Source: Gilliamella apis (GTDB lineage Bacteria > Pseudomonadota > Gammaproteobacteria > Enterobacterales > Orbaceae). From it: 64,000 nt of DNA. The translations under genes were made by a program, and so were the position numbers. Below, in pieces: positions 8,778-19,469 of the stretch. The notes under the pieces are model-generated. The model searched no databases and had not been told where the DNA came from. It saw only the letters and a list, made by a program, of their open reading frames with translations. Position 1 is the stretch's first letter. Every line of letters starts with the position of its first letter. The stretch spans positions 1 to 64,000 of the forward strand of contig NZ_NASD01000001.1 in assembly GCF_002142155.1 (NCBI RefSeq), given 5' to 3'.

Positions 8778-9812
8778 ATGTATGATTTTTTAAATGATTA
8801 TAATCAAACAGTGCACCCTGATTTATTAAAAGAATTTATCGATATTAATAATAAAAAGTTGAGTGGTTATGGTTTAGATGATTGTTGTAATGATGCCATC
8901 AATCACATAAGAGAAATATTAAAATCACCGAATGCTGATATCCATTTTATGGCCGGTGGAACCATGACCAATTTGACGGTAATTTCGCATATTTTAAAAC
9001 CTTATCAAGCGGTGATCGCTGCTGAAACAGGGCATATCAATGTGCATGAAACTGGCGCAATTGAGGCAACCGGGCATAAAGTGGTGACGGTTAAAACCAA
9101 AGATGGAAAATTAACGCCAGAATTAATCAAACCAGTGTTAGATTATCATTGTGATGAACATATGGTACAACCAAAACTGGTGTATATTTCTAATACCACC
9201 GAATTAGGGACTATATATAGCAAGCAAGAGTTACAAAATCTGTATCAATTTTGTCAAAAAAATCATCTTTACCTTTATTTAGATGGTGCGCGTTTAGCAA
9301 TGGCATTGGCTGCTAAAGATAATGACATTACTTTTCCTGACTTAGCCCAATATACCGATGCATTTTATATTGGTGGTACCAAAGTTGGTGCTTTTGCCGG
9401 TGAAGCGTTAGTATTTAATAATCATAACATTAATCATGACTTCCGCTTTAATATGAAACAGAAAGGGGCAATTTTAGCGAAAAGTTGGATTATAGCCATA
9501 CAATTTAAAGCATTGATGCAAAATAACCTCTATCTTTCCTTAGGTAAACATAGTAATAGTATGGCTGAAAAACTCACAACCCTATTTGAAAAAGCTGGAT
9601 TTACTTTTGCTGCTAAACCACAAACTAACCAACTATTTGTTCTGTTACCTAATCAATTAGCGCAAAAAATTCTTTCTGTTTATGAAGTGGATAATTTAGG
9701 CCAAAGTGATCCAGAACATATTTGCTTACGTTTTTGTACCTCATGGTCAACTCAAGAAGTTGAAATAGAAAACTTTGCTAATCAGTTAGCTAAGCTGCTT
9801 AAAAACGAATAG
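8778..9812 (+). CDS. Threonine aldolase / beta-eliminating lyase family PLP enzyme
   Basis: This is a fold-type I PLP enzyme of the low-specificity L-threonine aldolase family, which splits threonine or allo-threonine to glycine and acetaldehyde. The 344 residues include the cofactor-binding region HFMAGGTMTNLT, the Asp in YLDGARLAMAL that contacts the PLP nitrogen, and the Schiff-base Lys202 in IGGTKVGAFAGE. It aligns better with the shorter 'aminotransferase class V/beta-eliminating lyase' branch than with E. coli LtaE, so exact substrate is open. It is inserted between mobB and mobA on the opposite strand. Confidence 0.85.
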   Translation: MYDFLNDYNQTVHPDLLKEFIDINNKKLSGYGLDDCCNDAINHIREILKSPNADIHFMAGGTMTNLTVISHILKPYQAVIAAETGHINVHETGAIEATGHKVVTVKTKDGKLTPELIKPVLDYHCDEHMVQPKLVYISNTTELGTIYSKQELQNLYQFCQKNHLYLYLDGARLAMALAAKDNDITFPDLAQYTDAFYIGGTKVGAFAGEALVFNNHNINHDFRFNMKQKGAILAKSWIIAIQFKALMQNNLYLSLGKHSNSMAEKLTTLFEKAGFTFAAKPQTNQLFVLLPNQLAQKILSVYEVDNLGQSDPEHICLRFCTSWSTQEVEIENFANQLAKLLKNE

Positions 9813-10135
9813 GGCGCTTTTTTATCGGTAAGTTTAGCTTTGTTGTTATCTAAATTGAGAAATAAAAACATCTAAGGAAAGGGGATTTGAAGCTGTTAAA
9901 TAGCTAAAAATCCCTTTTTTGTTATGCTGTGATTTAATATAAATAGATTGAAAATTCAACAGAATAGAAAATGTGTTTAGATGTGAACTAAGTTTGTGAT
10001 CAGCAAATCAACTAATTGTATTAAAAATACTAATGAACAATAATATGGAACTAAACAAAATATTAATTTTGAGGAAAGGGGTTTTTTATAGTTTAAAATT
10101 ACCGATTGGTTACTTGATATAGTTGTTTGAATGAT
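9813..10135. other. Intergenic region between the aldolase-like gene and mobA
   Basis: This 323-bp stretch holds the aldolase-like gene's terminator at its left and a short G-rich motif TTGAGGAAAGGGGTTTTT at 10069-10086, identical over 18 bases to one near 54626. I see no ORF, RNA gene or mobile element in it. Confidence 0.6.
9878..9920 (+). terminator. Terminator after the aldolase-like gene
   Basis: The left arm AAAGGGGATTT (9878-9888) pairs with AAATCCCTTT (9908-9917), with one bulged G, and an inner AGCT/AGCT pair. A run of T6 follows. Confidence 0.75.
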
Positions 10136-10729
10136 TTAGTTATTTGCTTTGATCATAAAATTGGCGTTTTCCAGCATATCTAATGTATTAATATTGGTAA
10201 AACTGACTGGATTGTCGCTAAAATCTACGGCAATGGCATTAATCTGTTGTAAAAATAACATCAGTTTGCGATCGCCTTCTTCTAAATATTTTTTTAATTG
10301 TGGGGCGATGGATTTATTAATTAATAAAATGGTTGGGTGGTCATTTTTGCCATCAAAAGGATAGATAGCTTGATGGGTTGTAGTGAGTTTTGCTAAACGA
10401 GTGATGAGATCATCGGGTAAAAAAGGGGTATCACAACTAACAAATAAATTCCAAGTAGTGGGACTGCGTAATAAGCCACTATAAATTCCGGCAAGAGGTC
10501 CTAGAAATCCCTGCAAATCATCACAAAATACTGGATAACCAAGCGAACGATATTGCTCAACATGACGGTTACAATTAATCATTAGCAAATCGACTTGTGG
10601 CTTAATTCGATCAATGACATATTGGTAAAGAGGTTTACCAGCTAATAACATCAAGCCTTTATCCTTACCATTCATACGGTTACTTTGGCCACCAGCTAAA
10701 ATAATGCCAGTAATTGGCGGTTTTTCCAT
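10136..10729 (-). CDS. mobA: Molybdenum cofactor guanylyltransferase MobA
   Basis: MobA transfers GMP from GTP to molybdopterin to form the guanine dinucleotide cofactor. The 197 residues begin with GIILAGGQSNRMNGKDKGL, the nucleotide-binding signature of this family, and include the segment SCDTPFLPDDL that positions the metal Asp. The start was set at the ATG at 10729, which has a GAGAAAG ribosome-binding site and matches the family N-terminus; an in-frame ATG 54 bases upstream would add an unrelated hydrophobic extension. It is divergent from yihD. Confidence 0.93.
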   Translation of the reverse strand: MEKPPITGIILAGGQSNRMNGKDKGLMLLAGKPLYQYVIDRIKPQVDLLMINCNRHVEQYRSLGYPVFCDDLQGFLGPLAGIYSGLLRSPTTWNLFVSCDTPFLPDDLITRLAKLTTTHQAIYPFDGKNDHPTILLINKSIAPQLKKYLEEGDRKLMLFLQQINAIAVDFSDNPVSFTNINTLDMLENANFMIKANN

Positions 10730-10967
10730 AAATTCTTTCTCTTTTACATTGCTAAAAAACAAAATAGCATTACTATATAGCAAAGTTATTTTTTAGTCGC
10801 AAATAACATATATCACTAGTTTATGAATCTTTGTAAATGCACTATTTAAATTTAAAGTCGAGTATATAATAGATACTTTTTAATATATAGATAGTAACGA
10901 AGAAGATTAACATAAAGGTTTATATCATCGTCTTCAACTTAGTTGAATATTAAATAAGGTATTTATT

Positions 10968-11237
10968 ATGAAATGTCATCGTATTGATGAGTTAATAGAA
11001 TTATTACAACCAGCTTGGGAAAACGATTCAGATCTTAATTTATTGCAACTTTTAGATAAATTAGGAAAGGAAGCTGGTTTTGATGGTGATCTTAAAGATC
11101 TTAGTGATGAAGTTTTAATTTATCATTTAAAAATGCGTAATTCAGATAAAAACGAAGCTATACCTGGATTAAAAAAAGATTATGAAGATGATTTTAAAAC
11201 CGCATTATTAAAGGCACGCGGAATTATTGAAGAATAA
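10968..11237 (+). CDS. yihD: YihD family protein
   Basis: This is a small acidic cytoplasmic protein of 89 residues whose length and sequence ([17 protein letters not shown] at the start, ALLKARGI near the end) match E. coli YihD, a conserved protein of unknown biochemical role. In E. coli the order is mobBA-yihD-srkA-dsbA; here srkA is missing and yihD runs 14 bases ahead of dsbA, so the two are probably one transcript. Confidence 0.92.
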   Translation: MKCHRIDELIELLQPAWENDSDLNLLQLLDKLGKEAGFDGDLKDLSDEVLIYHLKMRNSDKNEAIPGLKKDYEDDFKTALLKARGIIEE

Positions 11238-11251
11238 GGAGAATCAATTAA

Positions 11252-11992
11252 ATGAAAAAAACGCTTATTGCAATTGGAGTATTACTAACCTCTATGACCA
11301 GTTTTGCTGATGAAGCACCAGCAACTAGTAAAAATGATACTCAGCCAGCTACGGCAAGTGCTGCTACACAGCCAGCACCGATTGAAAGTGGCAAACAATA
11401 TGGTGTTTTGCCATTTCAGCCATCTCCGGATAAAGAAGTTGTTGAATTCTTTTCATTCAATTGCCCTAGCTGTTTCAAGTTTGAAAGTGAATATCATACG
11501 CCAGAAATGATTGCTAAGGCTTTGCCTAAAGATGCAAAATTTAGACGTTACCATTTGGAAAACTTTGGTCCTTTAGCTAAAGAGCTTGCTGAGGCATGGG
11601 CTATTGCTAATGTTTTAGGTATTGAAGATAAAGCCTCTGATGCGCTATATAAAGCAGTGCAAACCGATCGTAGTATAAAAACTGTCGATGATATTAAAGC
11701 TGTTTTTGCCAGTTTAGGTGTTGATGCTGAAAAGTTTGAGAAAACCCAAAAAAGTTTTTTAGTTAAAGCTTTTATGGCACAACAAACTGATTCAATTAAA
11801 CAATTAAGCCCAGAATCAATTCCAATGGTAGTGGTTAATCGCAAGTTTTTTGTCAACTCACGTGGTCTTAATGCCAGTAATAGTACTGATTATATCAAAG
11901 ACTATGCAAGAGTAACTGCTTATTTAGTTGATTTAGATCCGAATGTAGACGTAGAAAAAGATAAGGCTGAAAGTCAAGAGCAAGCCAAATAA
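11252..11992 (+). CDS. dsbA: Thiol:disulfide interchange protein DsbA with CPSC active site
   Basis: DsbA introduces disulfides into proteins in the periplasm. The 246 residues start with a signal peptide (cleavage near SFA-DEA, residue 19), then a low-complexity Ala/Thr/Pro/Gln linker of about 28 residues not found in E. coli DsbA, then a thioredoxin fold interrupted by an all-helical domain. The active site reads Cys71-Pro-Ser-Cys74 instead of the usual CPHC. The cis-proline loop reads ESIPMVVVN. It follows yihD by 14 bases. The His to Ser change is expected to make the enzyme less oxidising, based on work on E. coli DsbA. Confidence 0.93.
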   Translation: MKKTLIAIGVLLTSMTSFADEAPATSKNDTQPATASAATQPAPIESGKQYGVLPFQPSPDKEVVEFFSFNCPSCFKFESEYHTPEMIAKALPKDAKFRRYHLENFGPLAKELAEAWAIANVLGIEDKASDALYKAVQTDRSIKTVDDIKAVFASLGVDAEKFEKTQKSFLVKAFMAQQTDSIKQLSPESIPMVVVNRKFFVNSRGLNASNSTDYIKDYARVTAYLVDLDPNVDVEKDKAESQEQAK

Positions 11993-12030
11993 TTATCACT
12001 TAATGTTTTTACGGTTTTCTAAAAATATCA

Positions 12031-12070
12031 AAATCCCTTTGTTGGTATTACGACAAAGGGATTTTATTTT
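12031..12070. terminator. Bidirectional terminator between dsbA and macB
   Basis: A perfect 12-bp stem (AAATCCCTTTGT at 12031-12042, ACAAAGGGATTT at 12053-12064) lies between convergent dsbA and macB. It has T-rich sequence on the plus side and an A-rich left flank that gives T on the minus transcript. Confidence 0.88.
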
Positions 12071-12082
12071 AGCAAAAAGTTT

Positions 12083-14053
12083 CTATTCTCTTTCTAACGC
12101 ATAAATTGGATCAAGTTTTGCAGCTCGTTTTGCCGGAACATAGCCAAAAATAATACCTATCATGGTTGAGCAACTAAACGCTGCGATAATCGAAATGATA
12201 GAAAAACTCATGGCAAATGAGGTAACAAAATAATTAAAAACAAAACCGATAATAAATGATAGAACGATACCTAATGTTCCACCAATTAAACACACTAACA
12301 CAGCTTCAATTAGGAATTGTTGCAAAATATCACTAGAACGTGCCCCAACTGCCATACGGACACCAATTTCCCGAGTTCTTTCGGTTACAGATACCAGCAT
12401 AATATTCATTACTCCAATACCACCAACAATCAAAGAAATTAATGCGATAGTGGAGATCAGCAAAGTTAATACCCAAGCAGAAGAATTAACGGTTTCTCTT
12501 ACACTGTCTGAATTAAAGATAAAGAAATCTTTACTACCATGACGCTGCAACATAATTTTATTAATCGCTTGCTCGGCAATATTTAAATCTACATTATCAT
12601 TTATTCGAACAGTAATACTTTTTAATGATGTTTGCCCAACCATACGATTAATTACCGTCGTGTAAGGTAACCATATATTAAGGCTTTCATTATTACCAAA
12701 TCCTTGTTGTTGTTTGGTCGCAACCCCAATGATTCTAACCGGTAATTGGCCAACCATTAGAATTTTACCTATTGGCTCTTGATCGCTAAATAATCTTTTA
12801 ACGGTATTTTCATCAATTACCGCCTCTTGTGCAGAAGTGCTGACCGCTGTTTCATCGAAGGCAATACCTTTACTGATTGTATAGCCACGTACAGCAAAAA
12901 ATTGCTCGCCGACACCATTAACTGTCCCAGTAACCGCTAAATTATCAATACGGAAATAGACACTAGTAGAAAGATTTGGAGTGGTACTATGAACAAAACT
13001 TTGTTGAGCTAAAAAATCAGCATCCGATGATCGTAGTGTGGTAATTTTATCGGCATTACGATCACCAAAACCACTACCGGCGTAAATTTCTAAAGTACTG
13101 GTACCTAATGAATTAATATTGGAAAGTATTTTCTGCTTCGTTCCTTCTCCTAAAGCAACCATAGATACGACAGAAGCAATACCAATGATAATACCCAACA
13201 TAGTCAAGAAAGTTCGTAATCGTTGCGACAACATAGATAATATTGCCATTTTAAACGCATCGCGAAAACGGTAATATTTAGCTGAAAAATTATCTTGAGT
13301 TTTGGTTATTTCGATTTGCTTAACTTGTCGATTATTAGCTTGTTCAGGGCAATAATTAGGATTAATTGAATCGGAAATAATATTGCCATCACTAATTTCA
13401 ATAATTCTTTCAGCACTTTGGGCAATATTGGGGTCATGAGTAACGATAATGACAGTGTGTCCTTGTTGATGTAACTCACGTAAAATAGCCATGACTTCTA
13501 AACCACTTTTACGATCAAGAGCACCTGTTGGTTCATCGGCTAATATAATTTGTCCGCCATTGATTAATGCCCGTCCAATACTTACTCGTTGTTGCTGGCC
13601 ACCGGATAATTGATTGGGTTTATTATTTATTTTATCGGCAAGGCCTAAACGAGATAAAATGTTGGTGGCACGACTTTGCCGTTGTTCATTGGTCACACCA
13701 GCATAAATTGCCGGTATTTCTACATTACCTTGTGCGGTTAAGGCATTTAATAAATGATAACGTTGAAAGATAAAGCCAAAATGTTCACGGCGTAACTCAG
13801 CTAATTCATCCGGCGATAATTGACTCGTTGTTCGGCCACCAATTGAATAAATTCCCGCGGTTGGCTTATCAAGACAACCAAGAATATTCATTAACGTCGA
13901 TTTACCAGAACCAGAGGCCCCTATAATGGCAACCATTTCTCCGGCATTAATGGTTAAGTTGATGCTTTTTAGGACTTGTATCGTAGAATCTCCAGCCGGA
14001 AATTCACGAATAATATTCTCAAGTTTTATTAATGGAGTATTATTGTTGGTCAT
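12083..14053 (-). CDS. macB: Macrolide export ATP-binding/permease protein MacB
   Basis: MacB is the inner-membrane ABC subunit of the MacAB-TolC pump, which exports macrolides, enterotoxins and lipopeptide-like substrates. The 656 residues have an N-terminal ATPase domain (Walker [10 protein letters not shown], signature [15 protein letters not shown], Walker [12 protein letters not shown]), a first membrane segment at about residue 275-300, a large periplasmic domain and three C-terminal membrane segments with the FtsX-like motif [14 protein letters not shown]. It follows macA by one base, so they are co-translated. No tolC is in the window. Confidence 0.94.
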   Translation of the reverse strand: MTNNNTPLIKLENIIREFPAGDSTIQVLKSINLTINAGEMVAIIGASGSGKSTLMNILGCLDKPTAGIYSIGGRTTSQLSPDELAELRREHFGFIFQRYHLLNALTAQGNVEIPAIYAGVTNEQRQSRATNILSRLGLADKINNKPNQLSGGQQQRVSIGRALINGGQIILADEPTGALDRKSGLEVMAILRELHQQGHTVIIVTHDPNIAQSAERIIEISDGNIISDSINPNYCPEQANNRQVKQIEITKTQDNFSAKYYRFRDAFKMAILSMLSQRLRTFLTMLGIIIGIASVVSMVALGEGTKQKILSNINSLGTSTLEIYAGSGFGDRNADKITTLRSSDADFLAQQSFVHSTTPNLSTSVYFRIDNLAVTGTVNGVGEQFFAVRGYTISKGIAFDETAVSTSAQEAVIDENTVKRLFSDQEPIGKILMVGQLPVRIIGVATKQQQGFGNNESLNIWLPYTTVINRMVGQTSLKSITVRINDNVDLNIAEQAINKIMLQRHGSKDFFIFNSDSVRETVNSSAWVLTLLISTIALISLIVGGIGVMNIMLVSVTERTREIGVRMAVGARSSDILQQFLIEAVLVCLIGGTLGIVLSFIIGFVFNYFVTSFAMSFSIISIIAAFSCSTMIGIIFGYVPAKRAAKLDPIYALERE

Positions 14054-14054
14054 C

Positions 14055-15257
14055 TTAGAATCTTATCCTTGGTCCTTTGTTATTTGGATTAAATGTTGCA
14101 CCATTTGCACTACTCACAACGACAACTTCTCCTTCTTTAAGACCTGATTTGATTTCAACATTAATATTATTATTAATCCCTAAATTAACTTCTCGCTCTT
14201 CGATACTATTTTGATTATTCAGAACATAAACAATCGCTTTATTTTTACCAGTATTTTTTTGGATAGCTTGCGATGGAATGGCAAGGACATCTTTTGCTTC
14301 TGCTAGCACAATATAAACTTGAGCAGTCATAGAAATACGTAAAATATGATCAGGATTATCAACATCTAATAAGCCGTTATAATAAATTGCACTTTTGGTG
14401 GTCGATGACGTACTTGAATTTGCTGAGCTTTCAGTATTAATTGAGTCAGGGGCTGGTTCAATTGCCCGCAATGTTAGTCCATCAAAACGTTTGTTTGGTT
14501 GTCCCAATATAGTGAAATAAACCGGCATTCCTTTTTTAACACCGATAACATCAGCTTCTGAAATTTGTGCTTCAATAGTCATTTTGTCCAGTTGGGCAAC
14601 TTTAACAATAGTAGGTGCACTTTGTACCGAGTTTACGGTTTGTCCTTGATCAACTGGAATAGCAACAATAACACCATCAATTGGTGCGCGTATTTTAGTG
14701 TAGCCTAAATTGACTTTTGCAGTATCAACTGCAACTTGAGCACTAACAATATCTGCATCAAGGGCAGCAATATCGGCTTTAATTGCATCAAGATCTGCTT
14801 TGGCAGAATCTAAATCAGATTGGACGCCAACCCCTTTTTTAACCAACTTTAATTGACGATCATAGGTTAATTGATAATTGACTAATTTTGCTTGCTTCGA
14901 GGTTCGTTGGGCTTCTAAGCTGTTAAGAGACGCCTCGGATTGTTTAAGATCATTGCTTTGCTTAAGATCATCAATCTCAGCAATCATATCACCTTGTTTA
15001 ACCTCATCACCGAGCTCAACATACAATTTTTTAATTTGCCCAGAAACTTGCGCACCAACGCTAACTTGTTTGAAAGCACTTATAGTGCCGTCAGCAAGTA
15101 CAGTTTTCTCAATATTCGCTTTAGTGACCGTTGAAGTTATATAATTAATATTTGGTTCAGCAGGAAACAAAATTAATTTTGCTATGTACAGCAGAACTAA
15201 ACCAATAACCGTAATAACGATGGATTTAACTCTTAAGAATTTTGCCAATCTTTTCAT
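14055..15257 (-). CDS. macA: Macrolide efflux periplasmic adaptor MacA
   Basis: MacA is the membrane-fusion protein that links MacB to an outer-membrane channel. The 400 residues have an N-terminal membrane anchor (about 10-28), a lipoyl half ([21 protein letters not shown]), a long helical hairpin with heptad-like repeats at about residues 100-180, and the returning lipoyl half ([16 protein letters not shown]), then beta-barrel. The asparagine/glycine pattern [22 protein letters not shown] is typical of the last domain. It is the first gene of the macAB operon. Confidence 0.93.
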   Translation of the reverse strand: MKRLAKFLRVKSIVITVIGLVLLYIAKLILFPAEPNINYITSTVTKANIEKTVLADGTISAFKQVSVGAQVSGQIKKLYVELGDEVKQGDMIAEIDDLKQSNDLKQSEASLNSLEAQRTSKQAKLVNYQLTYDRQLKLVKKGVGVQSDLDSAKADLDAIKADIAALDADIVSAQVAVDTAKVNLGYTKIRAPIDGVIVAIPVDQGQTVNSVQSAPTIVKVAQLDKMTIEAQISEADVIGVKKGMPVYFTILGQPNKRFDGLTLRAIEPAPDSINTESSANSSTSSTTKSAIYYNGLLDVDNPDHILRISMTAQVYIVLAEAKDVLAIPSQAIQKNTGKNKAIVYVLNNQNSIEEREVNLGINNNINVEIKSGLKEGEVVVVSSANGATFNPNNKGPRIRF

Positions 15258-15628
15258 CCTTTTATTTCTTTTGTTATTTTTTTGAGCATTGTAACGTATT
15301 AATTTAATTTGCGATGATAACTAAAGACAATAAATTGTAATTTTTATGAAAATTAATTGGTTTTGATGTGTTAATAAACACAATTAATAGAGACAATTGA
15401 AAATCAATTATAATCATAAAGGCAAACTATAAATAAAATTACAATGAAATATTAATATCGAGTTAAAAAATTATTTTATACCGAACTATATAATCACCTT
15501 TACAAATCCTTAAAATTCTTTGCTTGCAGGGTTTAGTTTTGTTATTTATACTTATTCAAAATAACCATATAGTAAAATTAAATATAGATTAAAAAACAAC
15601 GAAATATATGGATATATAGGAGTATTTT
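15258..15628. other. Intergenic region between macA and the phase-variable adhesin gene
   Basis: This is a 371-bp, very AT-rich divergent region. It should hold the macAB promoter at its left and the adhesin promoter at its right. A -10-like TATAGT lies at 15568-15573 without a good -35 element. I see no ORF or RNA gene. Confidence 0.5.
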
Positions 15629-17203
<1,575 letters not shown>

Positions 17204-17227
17204 GAAATTTTAATTGTTAGGAGTTTT

Positions 17228-17542
17228 ATGCTTATAGAAAAGAAACTTTTATTAACTCGACAACCAAATCGAGCGTGTTTTATAGGAAATGGGTTATTTT
17301 GTAACTTATATGAGCAATCTGCTTATATAGTTTGTGAGCTATTAGGTGTAGATCTAAAATTAAGAGTAGAAACGATAAAGAAGTTAAATAATGAAAAACT
17401 TATTGTAACGGGATTTCCTAATGCAAAAGTATTGGGAAAATTTCCGGAAGCAATAAAAACACAATGGGGTTATGTATTACAAGATAAATTTGATTTGCAA
17501 GGTTTTTCCGCGTGGAAGAGCGAGCTTGAAGCAAGGCTTTAA
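17228..17542 (+). CDS. Hypothetical protein next to the adhesin-like gene
   Basis: This 104-residue protein follows the adhesin-like gene by 24 bases, with a GGAG ribosome-binding site, and is likely co-transcribed. It has no signal peptide or membrane segment. It contains three cysteines and a stretch RVETIKKLNNEKLIVTGFPNAKVLGKFPEAIKTQWGY split by basic residues. I do not recognise the family and assign no function. If it is not affected by phase changes in the upstream gene, it may still be reduced by transcriptional polarity when that gene is OFF. Confidence 0.6.
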   Translation: MLIEKKLLLTRQPNRACFIGNGLFCNLYEQSAYIVCELLGVDLKLRVETIKKLNNEKLIVTGFPNAKVLGKFPEAIKTQWGYVLQDKFDLQGFSAWKSELEARL

Positions 17543-17610
17543 GCCGTTCAACCACGCGCTCACGACAAATGGTTATAAAATGTACTATCAATGCCTTTAT
17601 AGCTTTAATC

Positions 17611-17640
17611 TTAACAATCTTTCAAAGGCTGCGTTATAAT
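17611..17640 (+). promoter_or_regulatory. Sigma-70 promoter of yfhL
   Basis: A -35-like TTAACA (17611-17616), an 18-base spacer and a perfect -10 TATAAT (17635-17640). Transcription would begin near 17647, which excludes an in-frame start at 17639 and supports the yfhL ATG at 17678. Confidence 0.65.
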
Positions 17641-17677
17641 GGCGCCAATTTTTTTACTGGTTAAAGATATTATAGCA

Positions 17678-17932
17678 ATGGCATTAAAAATAACCGAAAA
17701 GTGTATTAATTGTGATATGTGTGAACCCGAGTGCCCTAATGAGGCTATCTCAATGGGGTTTGATACTTATGAAATTGATCCAAATAAATGTACTGAATGT
17801 GTTGGTTATTATGATCATTCGACTTGTCAGAGAGTTTGTCCGATTCAAAATGCGATTATTGCTGATCCAGATTGTGTCGAAAGCCAAGAGCAGTTATTAG
17901 AAAAATTTAAGCAACTAACCCATTCTTCTTAG
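17678..17932 (+). CDS. yfhL: YfhL family 4Fe-4S dicluster ferredoxin
   Basis: This small electron-transfer protein (84 residues) has two [4Fe-4S] cluster motifs: [15 protein letters not shown] and [18 protein letters not shown], the second with the extended spacing typical of the Allochromatium-type ferredoxins. It matches E. coli YfhL nearly throughout the N-terminal half. The start was placed at 17678 (MALKITEKC) because it aligns with the family and the promoter's start site lies after the alternative start at 17639. Its last four bases overlap the end of convergent ispH. Confidence 0.93.
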   Translation: MALKITEKCINCDMCEPECPNEAISMGFDTYEIDPNKCTECVGYYDHSTCQRVCPIQNAIIADPDCVESQEQLLEKFKQLTHSS

Positions 17933-18879
17933 TTAGTTGATTTTACCTCTATGCGTAATTCTTTTGGAATTTCAAAGGTGATATTTTCTGAAATTCCTTC
18001 GGTTTCAACCAATGATGTACAACCTAGACTTTTTAGATGATCGATAACTTGCTTAACCAAAATATCTGGCGCTGATGCTCCAGCTGTTACACCGATAGTT
18101 CGAGCATTAACTAGCCACTCAAAATTAATATCGGATGCGAAATCAATCAAATAAGCATGTTTACTGTTTCGCCTTGCCAGTTCAGCTAATCGGTTTGAGT
18201 TTGACGAGTTTTTCGAACCAACCACTAAAACCACATCGGCTTGAGATGATAGCTGTTTAACCGCCTGTTGCCGATTGGTGGTTGCATAGCAGATATCGTT
18301 TTTACGAGGGCTGCGAATATTCGGAAAGCGATTTTTTAAAGCTGAGATTATCTCAGCAGTATCATCAACGGATAACGTTGTTTGGGTTGTAAAACAGAGG
18401 TGCTGGTCGTTTTTTACTTGCAAGTTCTGCACATCTTCAATGGATTCAACTAAATAAATACCACCTTCAGGATTGCTATACTGCCCCATAGTACCATCGA
18501 CCTCAATATGACCCGCGTGACCAATAAGAATAACTTCTTCTCCTCGATAGCTTGCTCTAGCAACTTCCATATGAACTTTGGTAACTAAAGGACATGTTGC
18601 ATCAAATATCCGTAGTTGACGACGTTTAGCTTCATCTCGAACCGCTTTAGATACGCCATGAGCGGAAAAAATAAGGATACTATCGTCAGGTACTTCATTG
18701 ATTTCTTCAATAAATATGGCGCCTAACTCTTTAAGACGATTAACTACGTAGCGATTATGAACGACCTCATGGCGCACATAAACCGGTGCGCCAAACAGTT
18801 CGATTGCTCGTTCAACGATGGTGATTGCTCGATCTACACCAGCACAAAAACCACGTGGATTAGCGAGGATAATCTGCAT
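17929..18879 (-). CDS. ispH: 4-hydroxy-3-methylbut-2-enyl diphosphate reductase IspH
   Basis: IspH is the last enzyme of the MEP isoprenoid pathway; it reduces HMBPP to IPP and DMAPP using an iron-sulfur cluster. The 316 residues hold the three cluster cysteines in [21 protein letters not shown] and [10 protein letters not shown], plus the proton-relay Glu region. It is the last gene of the ribF-ileS-lspA-ispH group, one base after lspA. The fkpB gene that separates lspA and ispH in E. coli is missing here. Confidence 0.96.
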   Translation of the reverse strand: MQIILANPRGFCAGVDRAITIVERAIELFGAPVYVRHEVVHNRYVVNRLKELGAIFIEEINEVPDDSILIFSAHGVSKAVRDEAKRRQLRIFDATCPLVTKVHMEVARASYRGEEVILIGHAGHIEVDGTMGQYSNPEGGIYLVESIEDVQNLQVKNDQHLCFTTQTTLSVDDTAEIISALKNRFPNIRSPRKNDICYATTNRQQAVKQLSSQADVVLVVGSKNSSNSNRLAELARRNSKHAYLIDFASDINFEWLVNARTIGVTAGASAPDILVKQVIDHLKSLGCTSLVETEGISENITFEIPKELRIEVKSTN

Positions 18880-18880
18880 G

Positions 18881-19366
18881 TTAATCCATCTTTTTCGGTT
18901 TTACATAATTGCTTAGGATAAAGACTCCAATACCTAAACAAATAGCACAGTCGGCAATATTAAAAGTTGGGTAATGCCAATCACCAAAATTAACATCTAG
19001 GAAATCAACAACAAAACCATGATATAGGCGATCGAATAGGTTGCCTAACGCACCACCTAAAATTAATGCTAATGAGAAGTTTTCTAGTTTTTGTTTATGC
19101 TTATTGCGATATAGCATATAAACAATTACTGTACTGACAATAAAGGCAATTGCTGCCAGTATCCAGCGTTGGCCTTCAAATATACTGAATGCGGCACCAA
19201 TATTGCGGACATACGTTATCGAGAAGAAGGGGAGTAGATTTACTGATTCAAAAAGGAAAAAATTCTTCACAATCCAAAATTTACTTGCGATATCTATAAC
19301 AAAAACCACTACCGCTAATAATAACCAGTAAAGTCCGTTATCTTTTTTCATATAGTCTATGCTCAT
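18881..19366 (-). CDS. lspA: Lipoprotein signal peptidase LspA
   Basis: LspA is the aspartic membrane peptidase that removes signal peptides from prolipoproteins after lipidation. The 161 residues have four membrane segments and the conserved catalytic regions [21 protein letters not shown] and [11 protein letters not shown], with the two active-site aspartates. An alternative start five codons in (MKKDNG) is possible. It lies between ileS and ispH in the usual operon order. Confidence 0.95.
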   Translation of the reverse strand: MSIDYMKKDNGLYWLLLAVVVFVIDIASKFWIVKNFFLFESVNLLPFFSITYVRNIGAAFSIFEGQRWILAAIAFIVSTVIVYMLYRNKHKQKLENFSLALILGGALGNLFDRLYHGFVVDFLDVNFGDWHYPTFNIADCAICLGIGVFILSNYVKPKKMD

Positions 19367-19375
19367 TATTATAAT

Positions 19376-19397
19376 ACCGCCGACAATCGTCGGCGGT
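19376..19397 (-). other. Strong GC-rich hairpin between ileS and lspA
   Basis: A perfect 9-bp stem (ACCGCCGAC with GTCGGCGGT, loop AATC) stands out from the AT-rich context, 10 bases before the lspA start on the minus strand. It has no T-run. It may be an RNA-processing, stability or attenuation element, or may limit lspA-ispH expression. Confidence 0.6.
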
Positions 19398-19469
19398 AAA
19401 TGTACTTAGTTAATTGCTATAAGATTATTTTTATAGCTCTTTTCTATTCCTATCACTAACTGTTAGTGG

